Positions 1 through 9,290 are shown, counted from the stretch's first letter. The stretch is DNA of 64,000 nucleotides from CBDHEY01 sp965262305 (GCA_965262305.1 CBDHEY010000004.1:620001-684000), one strand, 5' to 3'. Made by a program: numbers and translations. Notes: generated by a model not told the origin, from the letters alone.

Positions 1-879
1 AGTCATTAAGGTTAAGACTAGGCCTCCAACAAGCGGTAAAGACCGTGGCATACCAAACATATTTAGAAATATTGCTAACCCAAGTAATCCAAATATGACT
101 GAGGGAACTGCAGCAAGGTTATTGATATTTACTTCGATAAAGTCCGTGAATCGATTAGATTTGGCATATTCTTCTAGGTAGATAGCGGCTGCCACTCCGA
201 TGGGAAACGACAGTAAAAGTGTAATGGAGAGTGTTAATAGGCTGCCTAATACTGCGCCGAGAATACCGGCCTGTTCCGGTTCTGCAGAGTCTCCATTGGT
301 AAAAAAGCGCCAGTTAAAAAATGTTCGTATTTGCTTTGTTTTGGTGAGTTCTTTAACCCAGGTCAGCTGTTTTTCGTTTAATCGGCCAGTAAAAGGTGAG
401 GATTTGTTCGCCGATTTAAAATAGGTATCTATGTCATCATCTGCGAGCAACCAATAGGTCTGCTTAGTACCTATGTATTGGGGGTTATTGATGATAATTT
501 CTTGTAAATCGTAAGTCGCACCTATGCTTACAAAGCTGTAAAGCGCGCGTTTATCCTTTCGTTTTTTTACACCTTGAAAACGTTGTAATAGCGCATTACG
601 AATAACACCATCATAATTGGCTAATTCTATCTGTGTTTGATCCTCCGGGTCTGCAATCCCGAGGATATCTTGGTCCAAGTTGACTTCTAGCTGTATGTAA
701 GTTTGGCGAAATGCGCCTATGCCTGTGGAAGATATTTCTAAAAATAAGCCTATAAGCGCCAATACGCCTAAACTTACCGAAAAAATACCAAATGACTTAA
801 ATGTGGCTTCGGATCTGTAGCGTCGCTTTAAGCTTTGTTGGACTTTTTGGGCGGTTGGAGATAAATTTTCTTTATTCAT
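1..879 (-). CDS. pstA: Phosphate ABC transporter permease PstA (3' end outside window)
   Basis: Inner-membrane permease subunit of the high-affinity PstSCAB phosphate importer. The minus-strand frame is open from an ATG at 877-879 to the window edge, so the C-terminus is missing. It starts MNKENLSPTAQ, has one N-terminal membrane segment, a long extracytoplasmic insert typical of the larger marine-type PstA proteins, and then the start of the permease core with a GVAAAIYLEEYA segment. The start ATGAATAA overlaps the end of pstC by 8 bases, which indicates translational coupling. Identity rests on the neighbours and the permease motif. pstB would be expected next, outside the window. Confidence 0.88.
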   Translation of the reverse strand, partial: MNKENLSPTAQKVQQSLKRRYRSEATFKSFGIFSVSLGVLALIGLFLEISSTGIGAFRQTYIQLEVNLDQDILGIADPEDQTQIELANYDGVIRNALLQRFQGVKKRKDKRALYSFVSIGATYDLQEIIINNPQYIGTKQTYWLLADDDIDTYFKSANKSSPFTGRLNEKQLTWVKELTKTKQIRTFFNWRFFTNGDSAEPEQAGILGAVLGSLLTLSITLLLSFPIGVAAAIYLEEYAKSNRFTDFIEVNINNLAAVPSVIFGLLGLAIFLNMFGMPRSLPLVGGLVLTLMT

Positions 880-2260
880 ATTGCTCCCGATATTTTTTCA
901 CTACATGGAGCGCGATATAGTTTAAGCACAGTGTCACAATAAAAAGCATTAAACCCAACGCAAATGCGGCAAGGGTTTTAGGGCTGTCGAACTCTTGGTC
1001 TCCCACTAATAGAGTGACAATTTGAACGGTTACTGTTGTCATCGAATCGAGCGGGTTCGCGGTGAGTTTTGCAGCGAGTCCAGCTGCCATTACCACAATC
1101 ATGGTTTCGCCTATTGCGCGAGATGCAGCAAGCAAAACCCCACCAACAATTCCGGGCAATGCAGCAGGAATGACGACAATACGGATCATTTCCGAAGGAG
1201 TTGAACCCAAAGCTAAAGCACCATCCCGTAAAGATTGAGGAACCGCATTGATTACGTCGTCAGACAATGAAGATACAAATGGAATAATCATAACCCCCAT
1301 TACTAATCCTACGGCTAATACGCTTTCTGACGTGACTGTCATGAAATGGTTTAGTCCAAGAAAAAGAGCGATATCTCGTATCAGAGGTGCCATAGTCAAG
1401 GCCGCGAAGAAACCATAAACGACAGTTGGTATTCCAGCGAGGACTTCCAACAGAGGCTTGAAAATGCCGCGAAACTTTGAAGATGCGTATTCCGAGAGAA
1501 AAATCGCAGACATCAGCCCTGTTGGTACCGCTACCAACAGAGCAATTCCAGCGATATAAAGGGTCCCAGCAAAAAGTGGTATAGCACCGAAACTGCTCTC
1601 GCCCGTGACTTGGTCAACACGTAAGGCATTTTGAGGATTCCACTCAGTACCAAACAAAAATTCTGTAATGGGAACGGCATGAAAAAACCGGAAGGACTCA
1701 ACAATAACTGAAAGGACTATACCAACGGTAGTGAGAATCGCAAGGAATGCACACGCCATTAGCAAGTAACGAAAGGTATTTTCTACATGGTTTCTAGCTC
1801 TTTGATCTGGGTGGATACGTATCCAAGCTATTGCGCCAAATACGACTAAACAAAGTACGATAATAAATGAGGATAGCCAGCGACTTAGGTTTTCTAGTTT
1901 GTTAACCTGTTCGGCGGCTTCAATGATGAAATTGGGCGCTAAGTCAGGGTGTTTACCGTAGGCGAGGTTGTAAACCTTATTCAATATTAGGTTAATGTCT
2001 TCCCCTTCCGTTACTTCTTTCGGCATGTTGCTTAGTACTAATGCACGAATAATTTGATCGTCGAAGATAGTCCATAAACCTAAGATAAAGAATACAGGCA
2101 ACCCGGCCCAAATTAGTGTAAGCACACCGTAATAAAAGGGGAGTGAGTTTAGTTTTTGTTCTGGGTTTCTCGCTGCTAGCGCGATAGATCTATCTCGTCC
2201 CAAAACATAAAAGGCCGCTAACGCGGCCGTGATAAATAACAATAATAAGGAAATATTCAT
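872..2260 (-). CDS. pstC: Phosphate ABC transporter permease PstC (long form)
   Basis: Inner-membrane permease partner of PstA in the Pst phosphate importer. At 462 aa it is longer than the classical form of roughly 300 aa; the extra N-terminal 150-200 residues hold two or three membrane segments and a soluble insert. The C-terminal half carries the binding-protein-dependent permease signature: SAIFLSEYAS, GIPTVVYGFFAAL, and the EAA-like loop DGALALGSTPSEMIRIVVIPAALPG (only its first part is usual in all members). It lies 57 bases after pstS and overlaps pstA, so pstS-pstC-pstA form one operon. Confidence 0.93.
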   Translation of the reverse strand: MNISLLLLFITAALAAFYVLGRDRSIALAARNPEQKLNSLPFYYGVLTLIWAGLPVFFILGLWTIFDDQIIRALVLSNMPKEVTEGEDINLILNKVYNLAYGKHPDLAPNFIIEAAEQVNKLENLSRWLSSFIIVLCLVVFGAIAWIRIHPDQRARNHVENTFRYLLMACAFLAILTTVGIVLSVIVESFRFFHAVPITEFLFGTEWNPQNALRVDQVTGESSFGAIPLFAGTLYIAGIALLVAVPTGLMSAIFLSEYASSKFRGIFKPLLEVLAGIPTVVYGFFAALTMAPLIRDIALFLGLNHFMTVTSESVLAVGLVMGVMIIPFVSSLSDDVINAVPQSLRDGALALGSTPSEMIRIVVIPAALPGIVGGVLLAASRAIGETMIVVMAAGLAAKLTANPLDSMTTVTVQIVTLLVGDQEFDSPKTLAAFALGLMLFIVTLCLNYIALHVVKKYREQYE

Positions 2261-2317
2261 ATTTACACTGGTTGCTGTTCTCCAGCTGTTTTATATGCCG
2301 GAGAAAACAGAGGCTTC

Positions 2318-3352
2318 TTAAAACGTCAACGTTTCGGAATTTTCTACGCGACGGGCAACTTCTTCTCTTTTCTCTGTTGGAAGGGGGATCATACCCTTGT
2401 CCGTGAGATAACCTTCGTCGCCCCAAGCTTTATCGCTTGTGAATTCTGCGAGATATTCACCAATACCAGGTACGATTCCGATGTGATCTTTGTTTACGTA
2501 AAAATACAATGGTCGCGACACGGGATAGCTACCATCTGCAATGGTTTCAAATTCAGGAGGGTGACCATCAATGAGTGCACCCCTAACTTTATCCGAGTTT
2601 TGATCTAAAAAGCTGAAGCCAAAAATGCCGAATGCATTCGGGTTGGCGTTAAGTTTTTGGACGATTAGGTTGTCGTTTTCGGAGGCTTCGATAAACATGC
2701 CATCTTCTCGCAGAATGTGGCATATTTCTTTATATTTATTTTTATTAGCCTTCTTTAGCAATTTAATCCAAGCAAATTTATTGCATCCGCCTTCCATTGC
2801 TAATTCAAGAAAAGCATCGCGAGTACCAGACGTTGTTGGCGGGCCTAATACCTCTATTTTTATATTTGGTAGCTCAGGACTAATATCGGACCATTTTACA
2901 TATGGGTTGTCGATGAGGGTTTGTGATCCATCGGGGTTAGGAATTTTTTTCGCTAGCGCCAGAAAAATTTCTTTGCGAGTGAATTCAACTTCGGGTGCCT
3001 TGTTAGAGGAGGCAAATACAATTCCATCGAAACCGATTAATACTTCAATAATATTATTGACTCCATTATCGCGGCACATTTGGAATTCAGTCAATTTTAT
3101 TCTACGTGAAGCGTTTGTAATATCTGGAGTGTTAACACTTTGACCTTTACAAAACTCTTTAAAACCGCCGCCCGTGCCGGTAGATTCAACGGTGGGAGTT
3201 TTAAATTTAGTTGAGCGCCCAAATCTTTCTGCGACCACTTTTGAAAACGGGAAAACGGTCGAGGAGCCGACAATGCTAATATTATCTCGAGATGAATAGG
3301 CATTGATAGAAAACATACTTATCCCAAAGATTAAAATTACCAAGTGTTTCAA
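2318..3352 (-). CDS. pstS: Periplasmic phosphate-binding protein PstS
   Basis: Periplasmic binding protein that delivers inorganic phosphate to PstCA. It has a short signal peptide (hydrophobic residues 1-18, ending INAYS), then the family start SIVGSSTVFPF, the conserved ESTGTGGGFKEFC loop and GPPTTSGTRDAFLELA, both phosphate-contacting regions in this family. Length of 344 aa is normal. It is the first gene of the pst operon. I looked for a Pho box in the 430-base upstream gap and saw no convincing tandem CTGTCAT-like repeat, so PhoB control is expected from the family but not shown here. Confidence 0.93.
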   Translation of the reverse strand: MKHLVILIFGISMFSINAYSSRDNISIVGSSTVFPFSKVVAERFGRSTKFKTPTVESTGTGGGFKEFCKGQSVNTPDITNASRRIKLTEFQMCRDNGVNNIIEVLIGFDGIVFASSNKAPEVEFTRKEIFLALAKKIPNPDGSQTLIDNPYVKWSDISPELPNIKIEVLGPPTTSGTRDAFLELAMEGGCNKFAWIKLLKKANKNKYKEICHILREDGMFIEASENDNLIVQKLNANPNAFGIFGFSFLDQNSDKVRGALIDGHPPEFETIADGSYPVSRPLYFYVNKDHIGIVPGIGEYLAEFTSDKAWGDEGYLTDKGMIPLPTEKREEVARRVENSETLTF

Positions 3353-3604
3353 TTTTGTCTCCTAATTGAGGCTATGTCTGCTTGTTGTCTAACGCGATCA
3401 GTCTTGAAATTACAGAACCAAGTTAACTTAAATTTATTTAAATTTTGAACTAAGCCCAGTAAGTCGCATTATTAATATTGATTGTTTATTCCTTGCTTAC
3501 ATGCTCCATGTAAACTGTGCCAAGGATCGTACGTTTTGAGAAAACGTTATTTCCTATTGAGGCAGGGCATACTGTCTAAGATCTGTGCATACTAGAGAGT
3601 AGAT

Positions 3605-3622
3605 ATGTCACATTTGTGACAT
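3605..3622. promoter_or_regulatory. Perfect palindrome ATGTCACA-TT-TGTGACAT with a degenerate second copy
   Basis: The two 8-base half sites are exact reverse complements around a TT centre. A weaker copy with the same layout (ATGTTACA-TT-TGTGTTCG) lies 48 bases downstream at 3653-3670. The pair sits in the 430-base divergent gap between pstS (minus) and dctQ (plus), and is closer to dctQ. The half site resembles CRP/FNR-superfamily or GntR-type operators, but the spacing is not classical CRP. The rest of the gap (3353-3604, 3671-3782) is AT-rich with no other clear signal. Confidence 0.5.
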
Positions 3623-3782
3623 CATAGCAGTTTACTTTGAAATATTTCATTTATGTTACATTTGTGTTCGAATTTCTTTGGTCGGCAAAATGGTTGCTCA
3701 TGTACAATATGTATTTTTATAAGAAATATTTGGTTAGAACGTGTTTATAAAGCGAGCTAGTACAATTTAACTGGGCGAATAA

Positions 3783-4298
3783 ATGGTTGATGCATTGGAA
3801 AAAGTGAGTGAGCTTACAGGAAAAGTAATTTCTTGGCTGGTACTCATTATGGCTGCGCTAGTATTTATTCTTGTTGTTTTGCGTAATTTCTTCGGCGTGG
3901 GTTCCATTGCGACGCAAGAGCTTGTTTTATACCTGCATGCTACTTTGTTTATGCTTTTATTCGCTTATACGTTGAAAAATGAAGGTCATATCCGGGTAGA
4001 CGTTTTATATCGAACATTTGGTCAAAAAAGCCGTGCTTGGATTAACGCGATTGGTGTGGTCGTGTTATTGATTCCTTTTTCTACTTTTCTAATTTTAATT
4101 TCTCTACCTAGTGTTGAAACTTCATGGCGAATCAAAGAAGCATCCGGCAATACAGGTGGGTTACCGGCTGTTTTCTTAATAAAAACACTCATTCCTTTAT
4201 CTGGATTACTTTTACTGATTCAAGCGTTTGCGGAATTAGGAAAGGCAGTAAACCATTTAATTTATGCGAATGAATCATTCAATAATAATAAAGATTAA
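3783..4298 (+). CDS. dctQ: TRAP transporter small permease, DctQ family
   Basis: Small membrane subunit of a tripartite ATP-independent periplasmic transporter, which imports organic acids by sodium or proton symport. 171 aa with four predicted membrane helices (about 15-38, 47-67, 88-110, 130-152), the usual DctQ layout, and the conserved ATQELVLYLH segment in helix 2. It starts at ATG 3783 with a weak ribosome site and ends three bases before dctM. No dctP binding-protein gene lies on either side, so the solute cannot be guessed from context. Confidence 0.85.
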   Translation: MVDALEKVSELTGKVISWLVLIMAALVFILVVLRNFFGVGSIATQELVLYLHATLFMLLFAYTLKNEGHIRVDVLYRTFGQKSRAWINAIGVVVLLIPFSTFLILISLPSVETSWRIKEASGNTGGLPAVFLIKTLIPLSGLLLLIQAFAELGKAVNHLIYANESFNNNKD

Positions 4299-4301
4299 AT
4301 T

Positions 4302-5675
4302 GTGGTCGAACTAATACCGATTTTCATGTTCGGCGTGGTATGCGCCGTATTGATGCTGGGTTTTCCAGTGGCTTTCTCACTCGCTGGGGTTTCGCTTCTG
4401 TTTGCTGGCTTTGGGATAATATTTAACTTGTTCGACCCTAATTTGCTCTTAGCCTACCCGGATCGCGTTTTTGGCACAATGACAAATACGACTCTCGTGG
4501 CGGTACCGCTTTTTGTCTTGATGGGGGTGTTGCTCGAGCGCTCAAAAATCGCGGAAAAACTATTGGAGAATATGGCCTTACTCTGCGGAACTTTGCCTGC
4601 TGGGTTAGGGTTATCGGTAGTTTTTGTGGGTGTTTTGATGGCTGCAAGTACAGGTATTGTTGGCGCTACTGTCGTGACAATGGGGATGATGTCATTACCC
4701 ACAATGTTGCGCCGTGGCTATGATCCTGCGCTTGCTACTGGAACCATATGTGCCACCGGTACATTGGGGCAAATTATCCCACCGTCTATTGCCCTTGTTT
4801 TATTAGGTGATGTTCTATCTAGCGCTTACCAACAAGCTCAGCTAAATCTTGGGGTATTTAATGCAAAACCTCTGTCTGTAGGCGATCTTTTTGTTGGTGC
4901 ATTATTACCCGGTTTGTTGCTTGTTTTGCTTTATATTGTTTATTTGTATCTTGTAGGTAAATTTACGCCTCGTCTCGCTCCAGCTGCAGATATCGATAAA
5001 AGCCAGCAAGTTAATTTTAAAGCCGTTGCTACGAGCGTTTTACCACCGCTTACACTTATTTTATTGGTTTTGGGCTCTATTATCGGAGGCTATGCCACTC
5101 CTACTGAGGCAGCTGGAGTAGGCGCTATAGTTGCACTTGTTTTGGCACATCTTTATACCGGTCTAACACGAAAATTGTTGCAAGGTGCCGTCGAGTCGAC
5201 TGCAAAAGTCACAGCTATGGTATTTGCGATTTTATTAGGAGCGTCGCTATTCTCGCTCATCTTTCGTGGTTTCGGTGGTGAAGAATTGATCGAAAACTTC
5301 TTTCACAACTTACCTGGTGGAACCTTTATGGCAGTTTTACTGGTTATGGTTGTGATTTTTGTCCTTGGATTTGTTCTTGATTTTATAGAAATTACTTTCA
5401 TTGTTATTCCTATTGTTGGTCCGGTCTTGCTCCAGATGGGAATCGACCCCATATGGTTAGGTATAATGATCGCTTTAAATTTACAAACATCCTTTTTGAC
5501 ACCACCGTTTGGTTTTGCTTTATTTTATCTTAGGGGTGTGGCGCCAGACTCGATAAGAACGTCGTCGATATACCGTGGCGTAGTGCCATTTATTGTGATC
5601 CAATTAACAACAATAGGCCTGATTGCTATTTGGCCCTCTATTGCAACTTGGTTGCCGAATACTCTTAATCCCTAA
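4302..5675 (+). CDS. dctM: TRAP transporter large permease, DctM family
   Basis: Large membrane subunit of the same TRAP transporter as the preceding gene. 457 aa, many hydrophobic helices, with family features FPVAFSLAGVSLLFA near the start, AVPLFVLMGVLLERS, GIVGATVVTMGMMSLP and GQIIPPSIALVLLGD, and the second-half repeat PTEAAGVGAI. The overall pattern fits the COG4664-like large-permease subgroup better than classical dicarboxylate DctM. Start is GTG 4302, three bases after dctQ. Downstream, yciA has its own GGAGG ribosome site. Confidence 0.9.
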   Translation: MVELIPIFMFGVVCAVLMLGFPVAFSLAGVSLLFAGFGIIFNLFDPNLLLAYPDRVFGTMTNTTLVAVPLFVLMGVLLERSKIAEKLLENMALLCGTLPAGLGLSVVFVGVLMAASTGIVGATVVTMGMMSLPTMLRRGYDPALATGTICATGTLGQIIPPSIALVLLGDVLSSAYQQAQLNLGVFNAKPLSVGDLFVGALLPGLLLVLLYIVYLYLVGKFTPRLAPAADIDKSQQVNFKAVATSVLPPLTLILLVLGSIIGGYATPTEAAGVGAIVALVLAHLYTGLTRKLLQGAVESTAKVTAMVFAILLGASLFSLIFRGFGGEELIENFFHNLPGGTFMAVLLVMVVIFVLGFVLDFIEITFIVIPIVGPVLLQMGIDPIWLGIMIALNLQTSFLTPPFGFALFYLRGVAPDSIRTSSIYRGVVPFIVIQLTTIGLIAIWPSIATWLPNTLNP

Positions 5676-5742
5676 GAGTGGTGGCAAAATGCGATGGGTT
5701 AAAACATCTAAGCCACTAATCGATTTTCTGGAGGAAACCTAA

Positions 5743-6132
5743 ATGTCGGAAATTGATGAAGATCCTAAACCTAGCGGTACACTCGCGATTCAGCTGTTAG
5801 CCCACCCAAAAGATACTAATGCTTTTGGTGATGTGTATGGCGGTTGGTTGATGTCGCATATGGATATTGCTGGAGCAATCACTGCAAGAGAGCTAGCTCA
5901 TGGTCGCGTTACCACCGTGGCTTCTGGAAGTATGGCTTTTTTAAGACCTGTTCCCGTCGGCTCCACAGTAAGCTGTTATTGCACCATTGTGGAGAAAGGA
6001 AGGTCATCTATAAAGATTATGGTGGAAGTCTGGATTCGACGCTATGATCGAAATATGGAGCAAAAAGTAACCGAAGGAGAGTTTGTTTATGTTGCCATTG
6101 ATGATACAGGGCGTACACGCCCATTACCTTGA
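5743..6132 (+). CDS. yciA: Acyl-CoA thioesterase, YciA-like hotdog fold
   Basis: Cytoplasmic hotdog-fold enzyme hydrolysing acyl-CoA thioesters. 129 aa, the normal family length. The conserved hotdog motif is visible at residues 24-45 (NAFGDVYGGWLMSHMDIAGA), including the catalytic-type Asp of MDIAG, followed by VASGSMAFLRPVPVG and the C-terminal EGEFVYVAID strand. ATG 5743 has a strong GGAGG 6-10 bases upstream. It may be cotranscribed with dctQM (67-base gap). The 299 bases after it hold a tandem duplication at 6243-6274 and no gene. Confidence 0.88.
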   Translation: MSEIDEDPKPSGTLAIQLLAHPKDTNAFGDVYGGWLMSHMDIAGAITARELAHGRVTTVASGSMAFLRPVPVGSTVSCYCTIVEKGRSSIKIMVEVWIRRYDRNMEQKVTEGEFVYVAIDDTGRTRPLP

Positions 6133-6242
6133 GTGAAACCTGCTGGTACAATAACCCCCAATTCGATTGGTAACTGCAAGGCCTTGATCTAAAGGTTTTG
6201 TAGTTAATGCTCATGGCTTTAAACTCAGGGCCTGTCGAGCAG

Positions 6243-6274
6243 CTTTTGTATTTCATTACTTTTGTATTTCATTA
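6243..6274. repeat. Perfect tandem duplication of a 16-base unit
   Basis: The unit CTTTTGTATTTCATTA occurs at 6243-6258 and again, exactly abutting, at 6259-6274. It lies in the AT-rich gap between yciA and the Na+/Pi symporter gene, about 160 bases before the latter. The sequence suggests a replication-slippage duplication; no function is apparent. Confidence 0.85.
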
Positions 6275-6431
6275 GTAGTATTGTTTCTTAGCTTTAACCT
6301 GCTTCAACCGAGCTGGAAATTTATCTTTACTAAAGCTTTAAATACGAAATCAAAGGCCAATAGTCATATTCCTGTAATAGACCAAACCTATAAACAAAAA
6401 ACAATCAAGAAGATTAAGAGTGAGTTAAATC

Positions 6432-7583
6432 GTGTCTGAAGCTGCTGAAGATGTAGAAAACACCATGTCAAAAAACCAAGTCAGGCTGCAATGGCTGGCA
6501 GTGGCGGGTCTTATTTACCTACTTATTTGCGCAGTCAGTATGATTGGTGGTGGGTTCAAAGCGGCATCAGGTGACCAAGCGAAAGAACTATTCGCATTTG
6601 CGAGTAACCCATTTGCTGGCCTTGTTATTGGAATGCTTGCAACTGCGCTCATTCAGTCTTCATCTACTGTGACATCAATTATTGTTGGATTGGTTGCTGG
6701 TGGGCTGCCAGTCAGTATCGCCGTTCCGATGGTTATGGGAGCAAACATAGGCACATCTATTACGAATACGATCGTTTCGCTAGGGCATGTTGGTGAAAAA
6801 AATGAATTTAAAAGAGCTTTTTCTGCTGCGACCGTTCATGATTTTTTTAACCTATTTGCGGTTATTATTTTTCTGCCGTTAGAAATGATGTTCGGGATAC
6901 TGGAAAAAATCGGCAGCTCCATGGCGTCGCCGTTTTTTGGATCTGGTGACGCTTCCATGAATAGCTTTAACTTTATTAAAGCAGCAACTTCTCCGGTTGT
7001 AGGAACGCTTAAATCGATTATTTTATCCATCGGAGATCAGCTCGGCGGAATCTTACTTATTATTCTAGGTATTATATTTATCTTTGTTTCCATTACATTT
7101 GTCGGAAAACTACTCAAAAGGCTTATGGTGGGTAAGGCAAAAGATATTATGCACACTGCAATCGGCCGTGGCCCGATATCTGGAATTTTCTCTGGTACAA
7201 TTGTGACTATTTTGGTTCAGTCTTCTTCTACCACCACGTCTCTAATGATACCTCTAGCGGGTTCGAATTCATTTGGATTAAAACAAATTTATCCATTTAC
7301 CTTAGGTGCAAACATCGGCACCTGTATTACCGCGATTCTCGCCGCAACAGCGGTGTCGGGCAATACCGAAGCAGCGCTTGAAATTGCTTTTATCCATTTC
7401 GTTTATAACCTACTTGGTGTGATCGTAATTTTCGGCATTCCTTTTACGCGATATTTACCCGTTAAAGCAGCAGAGTGGCTAGGCGAAACAGCTGCAGAAA
7501 ATAAATTTTATGCAGCAGGGTATATTTTGGGCGTATTCTTCATTGTCCCAGCGATTTGTTTGGGAATTTCAAGTTTATTCTGA
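6432..7583 (+). CDS. Na+/phosphate cotransporter family protein (PF02690-like, NptA type)
   Basis: Inner-membrane sodium-coupled phosphate carrier. 383 aa with about eight or nine hydrophobic segments and the two inverted repeats of the family, each carrying a QSSS signature: LIQSSSTVTSIIVG near residue 75 and LVQSSSTTTSLMIPL near residue 262, each followed by GANIGT. Start is GTG 6432 preceded by AAGAGTGAG; ATG at 6465 (residue 12) is an alternative. It provides a second, low-affinity-type phosphate route next to the pst operon, although no shared regulatory site is visible. Confidence 0.9.
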   Translation: MSEAAEDVENTMSKNQVRLQWLAVAGLIYLLICAVSMIGGGFKAASGDQAKELFAFASNPFAGLVIGMLATALIQSSSTVTSIIVGLVAGGLPVSIAVPMVMGANIGTSITNTIVSLGHVGEKNEFKRAFSAATVHDFFNLFAVIIFLPLEMMFGILEKIGSSMASPFFGSGDASMNSFNFIKAATSPVVGTLKSIILSIGDQLGGILLIILGIIFIFVSITFVGKLLKRLMVGKAKDIMHTAIGRGPISGIFSGTIVTILVQSSSTTTSLMIPLAGSNSFGLKQIYPFTLGANIGTCITAILAATAVSGNTEAALEIAFIHFVYNLLGVIVIFGIPFTRYLPVKAAEWLGETAAENKFYAAGYILGVFFIVPAICLGISSLF

Positions 7584-7594
7584 GGAGTAATGTG

Positions 7595-7810
7595 ATGCCA
7601 ACTACTAATATACACGATCTGAGTACTGAGAGTCTCAGAAGCCTTTTGGAAGAAACTGAGCAAACATTTATGTCTTTGAAAGAAGAGCTTAAAAAACGAG
7701 ATGAAGAAGCTCAAGCTCACGAAATAGAGCACTTAGAAACGCACTTAAAGCATGCCGAATTTCATTTAGTCACAGTTCGCGACTTCATAAAAAGTTTGCT
7801 TGAATCTTAA
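7595..7810 (+). CDS. Small coiled-coil hypothetical protein
   Basis: 71 aa, highly charged and helical (SLRSLLEETEQTFMSLKEEL, then KHAEFHLVTVRDF), likely a short coiled coil in the cytoplasm. The start at ATG 7595 (or GTG 7592) is chosen because GAGGAG lies 7582-7587, at ideal spacing; an upstream in-frame start would overlap the symporter gene and lacks a ribosome site. It follows the Na+/Pi symporter by 11 bases and is probably cotranscribed. I do not recognise the family. Confidence 0.6.
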   Translation: MPTTNIHDLSTESLRSLLEETEQTFMSLKEELKKRDEEAQAHEIEHLETHLKHAEFHLVTVRDFIKSLLES

Positions 7811-7974
7811 TAACCTTTTCTTCATTACAAAGTTTCTACTACAAAAAGTTTTTACTGATTGATCGATCTTTCTGAGATAATGAACTCATAGTTCTCGCGA
7901 GTTAATTGATCAAGCTTTGATTTTTCTACTAATTAATTTAGCGTTTTGTAAAAGCATTTTTGTAAGGGTTCTAC

Positions 7975-8691
7975 TTGTCAAAATCACTTCTCAGCTTCAT
8001 TGCGATCATCCTTACGTTTATTGCCTATTTACCCTATATTATTTCAATCTATCGCGGTAAAACAAAGCCCCATGTGTTTTCGTGGATAATATGGGGTATT
8101 ACCACCTGTATTATTTTTTTTGCTCAGCTTGCTGATGAAGGCGGATTAGGTGCATGGCCTATAGGTTTATCTGGTTTAATTACGTTGGGTGTCGCTTACC
8201 AAGCTTATCTTTGTAAGTCGGATGTTACGATAAGTAGAATCGATTGGGCCTTTTTTATTTCTTCGTTAGCGACTTTACCTTTATGGTACCTTCTTTCTGA
8301 TCCAATGTGGGCCGTCATTATTCTTACTCTTGTTGATGTTTTGGGTTTTGGTCCGACCATCAGAAATGCTTATATTAACCCTTATCATGAACAACTTACT
8401 TTCTACGCTTTATTTGCAATTAGAAACATTATTTCTATTGGCGCATTAGAAAATTATTCAATAACAACACTCTGCTTTCCTGTTGTTATCTCGGTTGCTT
8501 GTATTGTATTTGTTATGGTGGTTTTGGTTAGGCGGACAATGTTCAGAATAATTGCCCGAATAATCCCGCCCAACTCAATAGTCCGACTACAATTTATAGT
8601 TACATATCCTGGGAAAAAATGTAAAAGGGTGCTATCCACCCCGTGTAATTCTATATATTTATTTAGAAAGTTCTTCCCGCAGAGGCGTTAA
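7975..8691 (+). CDS. Multi-pass membrane protein of unknown function
   Basis: 238 aa with about seven hydrophobic helices over residues 4-185. The opening (SFIAIILTFIAYLPYIISIYRGKTKP at the start, then SWIIWG) resembles PQ-loop/SWEET-like membrane proteins, but I would not assign a substrate. The start is TTG 7975 with AAGGG about seven bases upstream; no ATG fits better. The last 40 residues are basic and soluble. Its 3' end overlaps the convergent barrel gene by 29 bases. Confidence 0.6.
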   Translation: MSKSLLSFIAIILTFIAYLPYIISIYRGKTKPHVFSWIIWGITTCIIFFAQLADEGGLGAWPIGLSGLITLGVAYQAYLCKSDVTISRIDWAFFISSLATLPLWYLLSDPMWAVIILTLVDVLGFGPTIRNAYINPYHEQLTFYALFAIRNIISIGALENYSITTLCFPVVISVACIVFVMVVLVRRTMFRIIARIIPPNSIVRLQFIVTYPGKKCKRVLSTPCNSIYLFRKFFPQRR

Positions 8692-9290
8692 TCACATTCT
8701 CTAGGTCTCCAGAAATATGTTGAACATAATTTATGCCAATAAACCAACGCTCGGTTAGATGAACGTTTAGCTTAGGAGATAAGTAAGGTCCGCTGTCTAT
8801 ATCTATTTCTTCAGAGAAGCAGTCTGCACAGTTATCTATACTGCGCTGAGATTGAACCATAAGCTCAATACCTGCAAAGATGTCGAAAGATACCTTTTCC
8901 TCATTAAGTATTCTGTATCCGATTTCACCAAATAGTGAGAATCCGTCAGCTGTAGAAGACATATCTCCCGCTGTTGTATTTTGCCTAAATTCGTCTTTAT
9001 CATCATAGAAAAAAAAACGACCGCCACCGCCTATGATCACCTTTTTAATAGTGGTATGTAAATTTAGGTCGATCACTATTGCAGAATCGCCAATTCTTTC
9101 TTCCCTCGCTGATTGCGAATCTATGCTTGCCTGTCCAATTGAAACGGCAATAGCATTTCGTTTTTGGTCTGATCTTATTTGAATTTACGTCCTGAGCTAC
9201 TGAGTATGAACTGAATAAGAAAAGTAAAATAAATGAAATAAGTACGCGCACCGAAATCTCCTTAAATATGTCCTTTAACGCGACGCGCAT
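8663..9290 (-). pseudogene. Outer-membrane beta-barrel protein, interrupted by a frameshift
   Basis: Two overlapping minus-strand frames form one protein. Frame A starts at ATG 9290 with a signal peptide (hydrophobic core LISFILLFLFSS, end SVAQ); frame B (to 8663) has alternating beta-strand character and ends in Phe (ASAGRTF), as outer-membrane barrels do. Removing one A from the five-A run (plus-strand T 9161-9165) joins them into IRPKRNAIAVSIGQAS and then continuous barrel sequence. The joined product is about 208 aa. Either a homopolymer sequencing error or a real inactivating insertion; family otherwise unknown. Confidence 0.65.

Noticed and set aside
3353..3460. Possible Pho box (CTGTAAT...CTGATC on the minus strand) before pstS
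   Set aside because: The two half sites are 14 bases apart rather than 11 and match poorly.
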